From Desulfofustis sp. (lineage in GTDB: Bacteria > Desulfobacterota > Desulfobulbia > Desulfobulbales > Desulfocapsaceae): DNA of 36,073 nt. The stretch's first letter is position 1; each line of letters opens with the position of its first letter. Below, piece by piece: positions 8,525 to 18,149 of the stretch. The DNA lies in assembly GCA_013042475.1 (NCBI GenBank), contig JABDQA010000072.1, positions 1 to 36,073 on the forward strand. The letters run 5' to 3'. Both the position numbers and the translations under genes were made by a program. The notes beneath the pieces are model-generated. The model was not told the origin of the DNA. It saw only the letters and a list, made by a program, of their open reading frames with translations, and ran no database searches.

Positions 8525-11122
8525 GTGGCTGAAGTGACGAAGCCAGGCTCAATCACTGAATTGCATAAGTTCGAACACGGCGGCAATGTACACGGCCTCA
8601 GTGCTGAAATCGATGCCGCTGTTCTCGATTTCAGTGCCAATATCAATCCTCTTGGCCCCCCTGCTTGGCTTCGCTCTCTGATAAATCGCGACCTGCATCT
8701 CATCGCCCATTATCCTGACCCCAAGTGCGAAGAGCTGGTGAGAGGTATTGCCGAGCGTTATAAAGTTGATCGCCGGATGATCGTTCCGGCCAACGGCACC
8801 ACGGAGCTGCTCTATCTGCTCCCAACATTAATCGAGCGTAGAAAACTGATTATACCGGTACCTTGTTACGTTGACTACCTCAAAGTCTTTGAAATACATG
8901 GTTTTGATATTCAATTTTTGAGGGCGGAATCGGGACAGGATCCCTCTTTGACAATAGAGCGATTGGAACGAGCACTCGGTGGCGGCGAAGCGGTTATTTT
9001 CGGAAATCCTGTGAATCCTATCGGCTCAATGATTGAGGATGCCAAGATCATCGATTTCGCCAACCGATTTCCGGACAGCCTCCTTATTGTCGACGAGGCG
9101 TTCCATGATTTTATCGTTCCATTCAACACGGTGGGCGGTCAGGCAGCAAATATTATAAGTCTCAATTCCCTGACCAAATTTTTCGCTATTCCAGGATTGC
9201 GCGCTGGATTTGGTATCTTCCCCGAGCCCTATCGCCAGCGCCTTGAGTCACGGCTGCCACCATGGTCGGTTAACGTCCTCAGCCAGCGAGTGGCGCTTAA
9301 GTGTCTTGAAGACAGCGACTACAGCCAAAAGACTGTGGCGAATTGTTCCGATCTTCGCCAGCAGTTGAAGGAAGGCTTGAGCGGTTTCACTCAATTGAAG
9401 GTTTTCGATTCTCAGGCCAATTATCTGCTGTTGAAACTTGGCCGGGGGCTTACCGGGGAAACGCTTTATCGGCAACTGCTTGACCATGGTATTGTTATCA
9501 GGCGTTGCTCCAATTATCCTGGGCTCGGGGACAATTTTGTCAGGGTCGCAGTCAGGACGCGCGCAGAAAACGATCGATTGATCGAGGCCTTCAACATGGT
9601 GCTGAATTCTTTACCCAAAAGCACCAAACCAGGTTCCCCAAAAGCATGCACTATCATGTTCCAGGGCACCTCTTCAAACGCCGGCAAATCAATTATGTCA
9701 GCAGCTTTGTGCCGCATTCTGGTACAGGATGGCTACCGGGTTTCACCGTTCAAGGCTCAGAATATGTCCTTGAATTCCCACGTCACCGCCGATGGTGGCG
9801 AAATGGGCAGGGCCCAGGTGGTTCAAGCCCAGGCAGCAAAGCTAGAACCTGACTGGCGTATGAATCCGGTGCTTTTGAAACCAAACAGTGATACAGGAAG
9901 TCAGGTGATTGTCAACGGCAAACCGGTCAGGAACATGAATGTTCGCCAATACCATGACTTCAAGGATCAAGCCTGGGATGCCGCCAAGCTCAGTTTCGAC
10001 GAACTCAGATCGGAATACGATGTGATTGTCTTGGAAGGGGCCGGTTCACCAGGAGAGGTGAATCTCAAGCGCCACGATTTCGTTAATATGAAAATGGCTC
10101 GCCATGCAGAGGCTCCAGTATTACTGGTGGGTGATATCGACCGCGGTGGAGTTTACGCTTCATTTGCCGGTATCATGGATGTGCTCGAAGAGTGGGAGCG
10201 ATCCCTGGTGGCCGGATTTGTGGTAAACAAGTTTCGAGGTGATCAGTCATTGCTCGAAGACGCGCATCGATTCGTCTACGACCATACAGGTATTAGGGTA
10301 TTGGGTGTGGTTCCCTATATAACCGATATGGCGATTCCCCAGGAAGATTCGGTCTCTCTCAGGGAAGGTTTCTATCGAGATCGGGGCACAGGTCCCGATC
10401 AGGTCGAGATCGTGGTCATTGACGTTCCTCATATCTCCAATTTCACCGACATCGATCCGCTCTATCACGAGCTCGACGTTAACGTCAGATTCGCTTCCGA
10501 CAGGCACCTGATCGGAAAACCGGACGCTATCATACTGCCCGGATCGAAAAATGTGGCAGGTGACCTCCGTCATATCCGCGAGCGCGGCATGGATCAGGTA
10601 ATCGTTGATTATGCCCGCCAGGGAGGGACAGTAGTGGGAATCTGCGGAGGCTATCAGATGCTGGGCAGAGAACTCAGAGACCCTCATTCAATCGAGACCA
10701 GCGACGGAACCATAGAGGGACTCGGACTTCTTGAGGTAGATACTGTCCTGGCCCCGGAAAAGACTCTGGTTAAACAGCGGGGGATTCATCTCGAGTCTGG
10801 CGAAAAAATAGTCGGGTACGAGATTCATCATGGTAAAACCAGCGGAAATCGCCATCCTGTTTTGCAGTTTGAAAATGGCATGACCTGTGGCAGCAGAACT
10901 GCCGATCGACGGATCTGGGGAGCGTATTTACATGGAATTTTTGATCGGGATAAATTCAGGCGCTGGTTTATTGATCTTCTCAGGGTGCAAAAAAATCTAG
11001 CCCCGAAGGGAAAGGACGGTGCCAGTTACAACGTCGATAAAAGCCTGGACGAACTTGCGGAGTTGGTCAGATCCAGCATCGACGTTGAAAAAATCTATCA
11101 ATTGATGAACCTTGAGCCCTGA
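8525..11122 (+). CDS. Fusion: N-terminal threonine-phosphate decarboxylase (CobD) + C-terminal cobyric acid synthase (CbiP/CobQ)
   Basis: Single 865-aa frame (GTG start). N-term ~1-365: HGGNVHGLS, DFSANINPLGPP, SLNSLTKFFAIPGLRAGFG (PLP Lys). C-term from ~375 (nt ~9647): MFQGTSSNAGKSIMSAALCRIL, VLEGAGSPGEVNLK, VGDIDRGGVYAS, GICGGYQMLG (GATase Cys). Confidence 0.93.
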   Translation: MAEVTKPGSITELHKFEHGGNVHGLSAEIDAAVLDFSANINPLGPPAWLRSLINRDLHLIAHYPDPKCEELVRGIAERYKVDRRMIVPANGTTELLYLLPTLIERRKLIIPVPCYVDYLKVFEIHGFDIQFLRAESGQDPSLTIERLERALGGGEAVIFGNPVNPIGSMIEDAKIIDFANRFPDSLLIVDEAFHDFIVPFNTVGGQAANIISLNSLTKFFAIPGLRAGFGIFPEPYRQRLESRLPPWSVNVLSQRVALKCLEDSDYSQKTVANCSDLRQQLKEGLSGFTQLKVFDSQANYLLLKLGRGLTGETLYRQLLDHGIVIRRCSNYPGLGDNFVRVAVRTRAENDRLIEAFNMVLNSLPKSTKPGSPKACTIMFQGTSSNAGKSIMSAALCRILVQDGYRVSPFKAQNMSLNSHVTADGGEMGRAQVVQAQAAKLEPDWRMNPVLLKPNSDTGSQVIVNGKPVRNMNVRQYHDFKDQAWDAAKLSFDELRSEYDVIVLEGAGSPGEVNLKRHDFVNMKMARHAEAPVLLVGDIDRGGVYASFAGIMDVLEEWERSLVAGFVVNKFRGDQSLLEDAHRFVYDHTGIRVLGVVPYITDMAIPQEDSVSLREGFYRDRGTGPDQVEIVVIDVPHISNFTDIDPLYHELDVNVRFASDRHLIGKPDAIILPGSKNVAGDLRHIRERGMDQVIVDYARQGGTVVGICGGYQMLGRELRDPHSIETSDGTIEGLGLLEVDTVLAPEKTLVKQRGIHLESGEKIVGYEIHHGKTSGNRHPVLQFENGMTCGSRTADRRIWGAYLHGIFDRDKFRRWFIDLLRVQKNLAPKGKDGASYNVDKSLDELAELVRSSIDVEKIYQLMNLEP

Positions 11123-12128
11123 GCTGAGCTTCTATTTCCAACTGTTTATCGTTATCGCAGCTGACTATGTCTGGGGAGATCCTCGTCTGTTGCCCCATCC
11201 GGTCAGGTTTATCGGTCGTCTGTGTGTTTTATTTGAACGAGTCACCAGGGAGGGGTTGAGCTTTCTGTCGATGCGGGCCAGAGGCGCTGTTGCATTTTTT
11301 TTTGTTCTGCTGACTACGCTGGCGGCTCTGGCACTCTTCTTTTCGTTATTGTTTTTGATGGGTGAAACAGCCGCGCTTTTCGGCGCCATGGTGATTTGCT
11401 ATTTCAGCATCGCCGCTGGCGATTTGGTCGCTCACAGTAACCGTGTGTACAATCATCTGACGGCAGACGATATTGTCGGATCCCGCCAGGCTGTTTCGAT
11501 GATGGTGGGAAGAGACACCGAATCACTCGATGTGCCAGAAGTTACCAGGGCTTGCGTCGAGTCGGTCAGCGAGAATATGGTTGACGGGATTACGGCCCCT
11601 CTGTTCTGGGCCTTCATCGGCTCTAGCGTCGGGATGATCTTGCTGATTAATCCGCTTATTGGAGCTGCGTTCGGTTCGATGACTTACAAAGCGGTCAATA
11701 CGATGGATTCGATGTATGGCTATAGGAACGAGAAATATATGGATTTCGGCTGGTGTGCCGCACGTATCGACGACCTGGTGAATTTCATTCCGGCTCGATT
11801 GAGTGGATTGTGCTTAATCGGTGCGGCCTATCTGATTGGGTTTGATGGCAGAGGAGCAGCTCGTGTCTACATGAGAGACCGGCGGAAAAGCACCAGTCCC
11901 AATAGTGGCCACAGCGAAGCGGCTGCTGCAGGGGCGTTGAACATTGAATTGGGCGGGACGTCCAGTTACTTCGGTCAGACTTCTATTAAAGATTATATCG
12001 GTCAGGGACTCAACAGAGTGGAACCCGGTGATATAAAAAGAGTGAACAAACTCATTCTCAGCGGCTCGCTGCTCTTTTTTGCAGTCTGCTCTTTTATACA
12101 TTTCTTAGTGGTACATATTCTGCGATGA
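11112..12128 (+). CDS. cbiB: Adenosylcobinamide-phosphate synthase CbiB
   Basis: TTG start overlapping the upstream frame by 11 nt; DYVWGDPRLLPHPVRFIGRL, SENMVDGITAPLFWA, MDSMYGYRNEKY. Confidence 0.93.
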   Translation: MSPELSFYFQLFIVIAADYVWGDPRLLPHPVRFIGRLCVLFERVTREGLSFLSMRARGAVAFFFVLLTTLAALALFFSLLFLMGETAALFGAMVICYFSIAAGDLVAHSNRVYNHLTADDIVGSRQAVSMMVGRDTESLDVPEVTRACVESVSENMVDGITAPLFWAFIGSSVGMILLINPLIGAAFGSMTYKAVNTMDSMYGYRNEKYMDFGWCAARIDDLVNFIPARLSGLCLIGAAYLIGFDGRGAARVYMRDRRKSTSPNSGHSEAAAAGALNIELGGTSSYFGQTSIKDYIGQGLNRVEPGDIKRVNKLILSGSLLFFAVCSFIHFLVVHILR

Positions 12129-13513
12129 GAGAAAAAGTACCTGCCTTCATTATCGCAGCCGCGAAAAGCGGCAGTGGAAAGACAACCCTTACCCTGGGTA
12201 TTGTTGCTGCTCTTGTTAAGAGGGGGTTAGAGGTGCAATGCTTCAAGTGTGGCCCCGATTTCATAGATCCGACCCTGCACCGCGCAATCACCTTTAAAGA
12301 CTCCTACAATCTTGATCTCAGGATGATGGGAGCGGAGTGTTGCCGGCGCACCTTTGCAGAAAAAAGCAGGGGAGCGGATGCGGTGGTGGTCGAGGGAGTG
12401 ATGGGACTGTTCGATGGCGGAGAAGCCAGTACCGCGGCCCTGGCCAAAGAGTTGGATCTGCCAGTGCTGCTTGTGGTCGATGCCGCGTCGGCAGCCGAAA
12501 GCGCAGCAGCGGTGGTACATGGCTTTCAAACTTTCGATCCGGAACTGGTCATCCGGCAGGTCATCTTCAATAACATAGGGTCACCCAGGCATCGACAGCT
12601 GATTGAGAACGCAGTTACCGCCAGCCGTAGACTTGATTTTGTCGGTTTTTTTCACCGCGACGACAATCACCACATTGCTGAACGCCATCTTGGCCTTCAT
12701 ATGGGAAACGAGCAGCCGCTTGGTGAAGCAGGGCTTGATCTTTTAATTGACGCAGTAGAGCAACAGCTTGATATCGACGAAATCATCTCTCACAGTCTCA
12801 AGGCTGTCGAATCCACGGCTTTTCCCGATGCGACTGCACAACCGGTGGTTGCGAAGAAAGAAGAGAGAACGCTGCGTTTAGGGCTGGCCCAGGACGAGGC
12901 TTTCTGTTTTTATTATCCGCAAAATCTGGAGCTCTTCGAGGCACGGGGATTTGAACTGGTCCGCTTCAGTCCGATTCATGACCAGAACCTGCCCAAACAA
13001 CTCGACATGCTCTATCTTGGTGGGGGCTACCCGGAAAATTACGGGGCAGCCCTTTGTCAGAATCAGACAATTCGCTATGAAATCATCGAAGCCCATCAGC
13101 GGAATCTGCCCATTTATGCCGAATGCGGAGGATTCATGTATCTATGCCGTTCCCTGCAGGACATGGAGGGAGTTGTTCACGAGATGACAGGAATATTTCC
13201 TTTCGACACAGTGATGAACAAGAGGCTCAGAAAGCTAGGCTACCGCCAGGTAACTTTGCTTACCGATTGTATTCTGGGTGCCAGGGGAGACCGGCTCAAG
13301 GGCCACGAGTTCCACTATTCAGATCTCAAGAATGACACTAATAACTGTGAAATAGACAACACACACACGCATCTTTACGCTCTTGATAATAATTCCCACG
13401 AAGGCTATAGTGTTGGCTCCGCGCTGGGCAGTTATGTCCATCTGCACTTTGGCGATTCGGCGTCTGTAATCGACCACATCCATAAATCAATCGCAGGACA
13501 CAGCACCCCTTGA
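12125..13513 (+). CDS. cbiA: Cobyrinate a,c-diamide synthase CbiA
   Basis: AAKSGSGKTTLTLGI, CFKCGPDFIDPTLH, VEGVMGLFDG, YLGGGYPENYG, AECGGFMYL; 4-nt overlap with cbiB. Confidence 0.95.
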   Translation: MREKVPAFIIAAAKSGSGKTTLTLGIVAALVKRGLEVQCFKCGPDFIDPTLHRAITFKDSYNLDLRMMGAECCRRTFAEKSRGADAVVVEGVMGLFDGGEASTAALAKELDLPVLLVVDAASAAESAAAVVHGFQTFDPELVIRQVIFNNIGSPRHRQLIENAVTASRRLDFVGFFHRDDNHHIAERHLGLHMGNEQPLGEAGLDLLIDAVEQQLDIDEIISHSLKAVESTAFPDATAQPVVAKKEERTLRLGLAQDEAFCFYYPQNLELFEARGFELVRFSPIHDQNLPKQLDMLYLGGGYPENYGAALCQNQTIRYEIIEAHQRNLPIYAECGGFMYLCRSLQDMEGVVHEMTGIFPFDTVMNKRLRKLGYRQVTLLTDCILGARGDRLKGHEFHYSDLKNDTNNCEIDNTHTHLYALDNNSHEGYSVGSALGSYVHLHFGDSASVIDHIHKSIAGHSTP

Positions 13514-14175
13514 CCATGACCACGATTAAATCTGTCCGGCCCTCAGAAATAGAAGCACGGAGTTTTGCCATCATTGAGAAAGAGTTTGAAGATCAGACCG
13601 GTCTTCAATCTTCACAGATAGATCCCGATTGTTTTCAGGTGATCAGAAGGGTAATCCACGCCACCGGTGATTTTGATTTTGGCCATAGCCTGATTTTCGG
13701 GAATCGTCCCATTGAGGCGGCCATGGAATCAATTCGGTCCGGCAGGGACATATATATCGACGTCTCGATGGGTGCCGCCGGAATCAGTGCCAAGATAATT
13801 AATCAATTTGGTGGCCGGGTAAAATGTCATATCAATGATGCAGACATTTCCGCGATAGCTAAGAACGAGGGTAAAACCAGAACGGAGACCGCACTGGAGA
13901 AGCTTTCCGGCAGCGACGTAGGTTTAATTGCCGTCGGCAATGCTCCAACAGCATTGGTCGCTGCCATGACCCTCATCAAAGAGGGTAAAATCGATCCAGC
14001 GCTGGTTGTGGGGGTACCGGTGGGATTTGTCAACGCCGTCGAATCCAAAAAAATCCTGACCGATCAAAGCTATCCTTTTATTACCAACATGGGGCGCAAA
14101 GGAGGCACTCCTGTTGCCGTCGCCATAGTCAATGCTTTGCTCAGGCTGGCCACCCAGGTTGAAAGTAAGGATTAA
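13510..14175 (+). CDS. cbiC: (Cobalt-)precorrin-8 methylmutase CbiC
   Basis: RRVIHATGDFDFG, GRDIYIDVSMGAAGI, VGNAPTAL, GVPVGFVNAVESK; 4-nt overlap with cbiA. Confidence 0.95.
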   Translation: MTMTTIKSVRPSEIEARSFAIIEKEFEDQTGLQSSQIDPDCFQVIRRVIHATGDFDFGHSLIFGNRPIEAAMESIRSGRDIYIDVSMGAAGISAKIINQFGGRVKCHINDADISAIAKNEGKTRTETALEKLSGSDVGLIAVGNAPTALVAAMTLIKEGKIDPALVVGVPVGFVNAVESKKILTDQSYPFITNMGRKGGTPVAVAIVNALLRLATQVESKD

Positions 14176-14297
14176 ATTCAGTTTAGACAGCCATCTAATG
14201 AGGTAAAGCAAAGTCTCTGCGCTTGACAAACCGGTTCTGTAGTGCTACTGGTTTCGTCCCAAATTATCTCATCAAAATACTTTTAACGAGGACAACA

Positions 14298-14711
14298 ATG
14301 GAAAGGACATTTGCGATTATAAAACCTGATGCGTTTGCAGCCGGCAACGCCGGGAAAATTCTGGCAAGAATCTACCAGGAAGGGTTCGTGGTTGTCGGCC
14401 TAAAAAAGCTTTATCTGAGCAAGGTAGAGGCAGAAGGCTTCTATTATGTACACCGTGAGAGGCCTTTTTTCGACGAACTCACCGATTTCATGAGCAGTGG
14501 CCCTTGCCTGGTTATGGTGCTCGAAGCCGAGCAGGCGATAAAGAAATGGCGTGATTTAATGGGAGCCACAGATCCTGCTGAAGCCGCAGATGGTACCCTG
14601 AGGAAAGAATTCGGCACCTTTGTGGGTGAAAACGCCACGCATGGTTCAGACGCGCCGGAAACGGCAGCGTTTGAAATATCATATTTTTTTGCAGGTATGG
14701 AGTTGTTGTAG
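14298..14711 (+). CDS. ndk: Nucleoside diphosphate kinase
   Basis: [22 protein letters not shown]...[20 protein letters not shown]; start placed at ATG 14298 rather than the longer ORF start 14223. Confidence 0.96.
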   Translation: MERTFAIIKPDAFAAGNAGKILARIYQEGFVVVGLKKLYLSKVEAEGFYYVHRERPFFDELTDFMSSGPCLVMVLEAEQAIKKWRDLMGATDPAEAADGTLRKEFGTFVGENATHGSDAPETAAFEISYFFAGMELL

Positions 14712-14738
14712 CGGGTTTGCTGGGGTTCGTCAGAGGCG

Positions 14739-15044
14739 GTGATGGAAATGGGCAAAATTGCTTTGCTTCCGGAAGGCTTGCACGAGAGGGCCGAATACCT
14801 GGAAGGATTAGGTGTCCCCGACAAGTACATGGAGGACTATTCGGTACTCGGCATCGTTGTCGACCGCTATCAAGAATCGCTTGCTCTATTGCATGAGTCG
14901 GGATTTGTCATCGAGAAACTCTCGGCAGGATCGATGGTCAGTCTAGAAAATCGTTTCTCTCTTGGTATGATACTTGGGCTGTTGAACGAGAACCAGATTC
15001 GCTGCGACTACAAGGATATCGCCGATACGTTTTATCAGGCATGA
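14739..15044 (+). CDS. Small hypothetical protein (~100 aa)
   Basis: Complete ORF between ndk and a bidirectional terminator; family not recognised. Confidence 0.6.
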   Translation: MMEMGKIALLPEGLHERAEYLEGLGVPDKYMEDYSVLGIVVDRYQESLALLHESGFVIEKLSAGSMVSLENRFSLGMILGLLNENQIRCDYKDIADTFYQA

Positions 15045-15052
15045 TAAAACGG

Positions 15053-15075
15053 TGCCGTCAGGCTGACGGCATTTT
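15053..15075. terminator. Bidirectional terminator between the 14739 ORF and xseA (convergent)
   Basis: TGCCGTCA-GGC-TGACGGCA perfect 8-bp stem followed by TTTT on +; on - the stem is followed by CCGTTTT. Confidence 0.75.
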
Positions 15076-16426
15076 AAGTTTTCTTCCGCACCACGCGGCA
15101 GTCCATTGCTCCCTTATGCAATTTGACTTCCACCTCTTCACTTTCCGCCACCTGACTGGTGCTGGTAATGATATTGCCGGAATCATTCGATGTGGGTAAT
15201 TTTTTGGAAACGATGCCGTATCCCCTGGCGAGTGTTTTGAGCGGGCTCAACGTGTCGAGCACGGCGGCAGACTGTTCGAGTCTTGCCTGTCTGGCTTGCA
15301 CAAACCGATCAGTTTTTTCCAGCAGACGCTTACTGAGAAAAGTCAGCCTGTCCTGATGTCGAATGATTGCCGTGTCTGGGGCTAAGTGCAGGAGAAGCGA
15401 GTGCAGATTGGAGAAATGCGACCTTTTCTGCTCGATAGTCATCGCCATTGAATTGTGCAGTTTGGTGAAGAGATGTTCCACTGCAAAAGTATGGTGACTG
15501 AAGGCCTTGTCGAAGGTTGACAGCATGTCGGCCATCCGGTTAAGTCTGACTTCGTATGCATCGAGAACCAGGGTTATTGAGCGGAGTAACCGGGAGAAAT
15601 AATAGGCGGTCTTTTCCTCATTCGCCAAAGGATCTGTAGTGATCAATTCAGCTGCTGCAGTGGGCGTCGCGCACCTGAGGTCGGCACAGAAGTCAGCGAT
15701 AGTAAAATCGGTCTCGTGGCCAATCCCCGTGACCAGCGGTATCGTCGCTTCATATATGGTCCTGGCAACGATCTCTTCATTGTAGGACCAGAGGTCTTCT
15801 ATTGATCCTCCTCCCCGACATAAGACTATGACATCGGGTGAGAGGCTGTGAGCCGTTTCAATGGCCCTGCAGATCTCATCTGCTGCCCCCTGACCCTGAA
15901 CACGGACAGGAAGAATTTGTATCGACAGAGCGGCACGCCTCGATGTACATACAGAAATAAAGTCATGTACAGCCGCACCGGTGGGTGAAGTGACCACCAC
16001 AACATGATTGATCTCAGGGGGCAATGCTACTTTGTGTTCTTGGTCGAAGAGTCCCTCCTCTTTTAGTTTCTGCTTGAGTTGATCAAACAGAATTCGCAAC
16101 TGGCCGGTACCGTCAAAATCTATTGTATCGACTATGAGCTGGTATTGGCCGCGAGGTTCGTAAACACTTATTCGACCGTCGCAGACAACTTGTTGACCTT
16201 CTTTCAGTTCTCCTGCGAGCCAGCGCCGTTGATTTTTAAACAACACCGCTGGTAGCTGGGATTGGTGGTCTTTGAGAATGAAGTAGGTATGGCCGGAAAA
16301 GGGCTGTCTGACAGTGGATATTTCACCCCGAACCCGCACAAATCGAAATTCGCTGTCAAGTAGATGACGAATCTCGGCGTTGATTTGTGAAACCGATTTG
16401 ACCTGGCCTAGCGATCCTATACTCAT
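15074..16426 (-). CDS. xseA: Exodeoxyribonuclease VII large subunit
   Basis: RVRGEISTVRQPFSGHTYFILKD, VVVTSPTGAAVHDFI, LCRGGGSIEDLWSYNEEIVARTI, GIGHETDFTIADFCADLRCATPTAAAEL. Confidence 0.96.
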   Translation of the reverse strand: MSIGSLGQVKSVSQINAEIRHLLDSEFRFVRVRGEISTVRQPFSGHTYFILKDHQSQLPAVLFKNQRRWLAGELKEGQQVVCDGRISVYEPRGQYQLIVDTIDFDGTGQLRILFDQLKQKLKEEGLFDQEHKVALPPEINHVVVVTSPTGAAVHDFISVCTSRRAALSIQILPVRVQGQGAADEICRAIETAHSLSPDVIVLCRGGGSIEDLWSYNEEIVARTIYEATIPLVTGIGHETDFTIADFCADLRCATPTAAAELITTDPLANEEKTAYYFSRLLRSITLVLDAYEVRLNRMADMLSTFDKAFSHHTFAVEHLFTKLHNSMAMTIEQKRSHFSNLHSLLLHLAPDTAIIRHQDRLTFLSKRLLEKTDRFVQARQARLEQSAAVLDTLSPLKTLARGYGIVSKKLPTSNDSGNIITSTSQVAESEEVEVKLHKGAMDCRVVRKKT

Positions 16427-16545
16427 AATCTTTACTTCACATAGCAGCGCGGTTTACGGATGGACACCTTATCGCTTTTGTACTATATATGACTCGCTGA
16501 TTTCTAAAACAATAAAATAACCGTTGAGTATTGAGGAGAATCCGT

Positions 16546-17235
16546 ATGGCGAAGGAAGATATCTTCGATAAGGAGTTCGTTGACGAGAGAGATAAAAACA
16601 ATCTCGAAGGCTTACTTGAACAACTCAATCTCCCGCCGGCGGCGGTGAAATTTGTCAAAGAAAACAAAAAAATGGTACAAGCTGGGATCGCCATTCTGGT
16701 TATCTCTGTTGTCGCCTGGGCTCTGTATAGTTCTTACCGGGATAATCAGATCAAAAAGAGCTCTGAGGCTCTCTTTGCAGCCCAGGAACTGAGTGGACAG
16801 CAGATGCTCGATAAACTCGCCGAGGTGGAGGAAGATTTCGGCGGGACTGATGCTGGACTCTGGGCAGGTGTCAAAGCTGCCCAGGAACTCATGAAGAATG
16901 GAAAAACGAGCGAGGCGCAACAGAAATTCATTGGAGTCAGGGCCGAACTCGCCACTTCATCAGCCTTGTGGCCGCTGGTGACGGTGGGAATTGCCCAAAC
17001 GGCAGAAGCAGCTGGTGATTTTCTGCTTGCGATTAGCGAATACGAATCCCTGATTGACCTGGAAGGGTACAAAGATATCGGCTTTCTGGGTTCAGCGCGG
17101 GTGCTTGAATTACAGGGAAACCGCGAGCGGGCGCTGGAACTGTATGAAAGATACCTGGTGGAGCTCGGTCCGTCCGCAGCGCTGCAGAAAGTGATAGTTG
17201 AAGAAAAAATCGCCAGGCTCAAGGCGGAACAGTGA
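16546..17235 (+). CDS. Membrane-anchored TPR protein (YfgM/Tol-Pal TPR-like)
   Basis: RBS gaggag upstream of ATG 16546; one N-terminal TM (AGIAILVISVVAWALYSSY) followed by helical repeats. Confidence 0.75.
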   Translation: MAKEDIFDKEFVDERDKNNLEGLLEQLNLPPAAVKFVKENKKMVQAGIAILVISVVAWALYSSYRDNQIKKSSEALFAAQELSGQQMLDKLAEVEEDFGGTDAGLWAGVKAAQELMKNGKTSEAQQKFIGVRAELATSSALWPLVTVGIAQTAEAAGDFLLAISEYESLIDLEGYKDIGFLGSARVLELQGNRERALELYERYLVELGPSAALQKVIVEEKIARLKAEQ

Positions 17236-18083
17236 TAATAGTCACTTCGGTAGCAGAAGCGCGCGCAGCGATTTCCCGCTGGCGTGGGGATGGCTGTTCC
17301 ATCGGTCTGGTGCCGACCATGGGTTATTTTCACGACGGCCACCTGGAACTTATGCGGGCTTCCGTGCGACAAACAGATAAGACGGTTGTCTCACTTTTTG
17401 TTAATCCAACTCAATTCGGGCCGGAAGAAGACCTTGAGGTGTATCCTCGAGACTTGGAAGGTGATTGTGCTAAAGCCAGTCAAGTCGGCGTCGATCTTGT
17501 GTTCCGCCCGCAGCCCAATGAGATATATAGTCCTGGTCATCAAACAGAGGTTTCGTTAGCTGGGTTGGCCTCCGGGCTCTGCGCTGATGACCGGCCTGGG
17601 CATTTTACCGGGGTGGCCACGGTGGTCGCGAAGTTATTTAACATTGTACTTCCTGATTTTGCGTTTTTCGGGGAAAAAGATTTCCAGCAACTGCGCATCA
17701 TCAGGCAGCTGACTGAAGACCTGAATTTTAGTATTGGGATTGTCGGTGTTCCTATTGTCAGGGAGGCTGACGGGCTGGCGATGAGTTCCCGAAACTATTA
17801 TCTGAGCGAATCTGAACGCTCCGAGGTTCTTGTGCTCTATCGGGCATTGCATCACATCAGGCACAAGGTGCTTGAAGAGCAAGTGGCAAAGGCAGATGAG
17901 CTGATCAACCAGGGCGCCGTCATGATAAAAAAGTGTGTTTCCTGTACTCTCGAGTATTTATCCATCGTCGACGAAAAGAGTCTACAGGCGGTTTCTGACA
18001 TCGAGGGAAAATGTCGCGTGCTTGGTGCGATCCGGGTAAATCAGCGGATAAGACTTATCGACAACATGGCGCTTTACAGGTAA
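17232..18083 (+). CDS. panC: Pantothenate synthetase
   Basis: GTG start with 4-nt overlap; LVPTMGYFHDGHLELM, LFVNPTQFGPEEDLEVYPRDLEGD, FFGEKDFQQL, SSRNYYLSESER. Confidence 0.94.
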   Translation: MIIVTSVAEARAAISRWRGDGCSIGLVPTMGYFHDGHLELMRASVRQTDKTVVSLFVNPTQFGPEEDLEVYPRDLEGDCAKASQVGVDLVFRPQPNEIYSPGHQTEVSLAGLASGLCADDRPGHFTGVATVVAKLFNIVLPDFAFFGEKDFQQLRIIRQLTEDLNFSIGIVGVPIVREADGLAMSSRNYYLSESERSEVLVLYRALHHIRHKVLEEQVAKADELINQGAVMIKKCVSCTLEYLSIVDEKSLQAVSDIEGKCRVLGAIRVNQRIRLIDNMALYR

Positions 18084-18149
18084 TGTTCACCGTTGATTGA
18101 TTCGACTAAATTTCAGATAGACAGGTAAAGAAGACAAGGAGGAAGGAGT

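Noticed and set aside
14223-14297. 25-aa N-terminal extension of ndk
   Set aside because: Ndk homology begins at [11 protein letters not shown] (14298), and the extension covers the promoter-like TTGACA and inverted repeat.
16746-17372. 208-aa minus-strand ORF opposite the YfgM-like and panC genes
   Set aside because: Ser/Ala-rich low-complexity composition typical of a spurious antisense frame.
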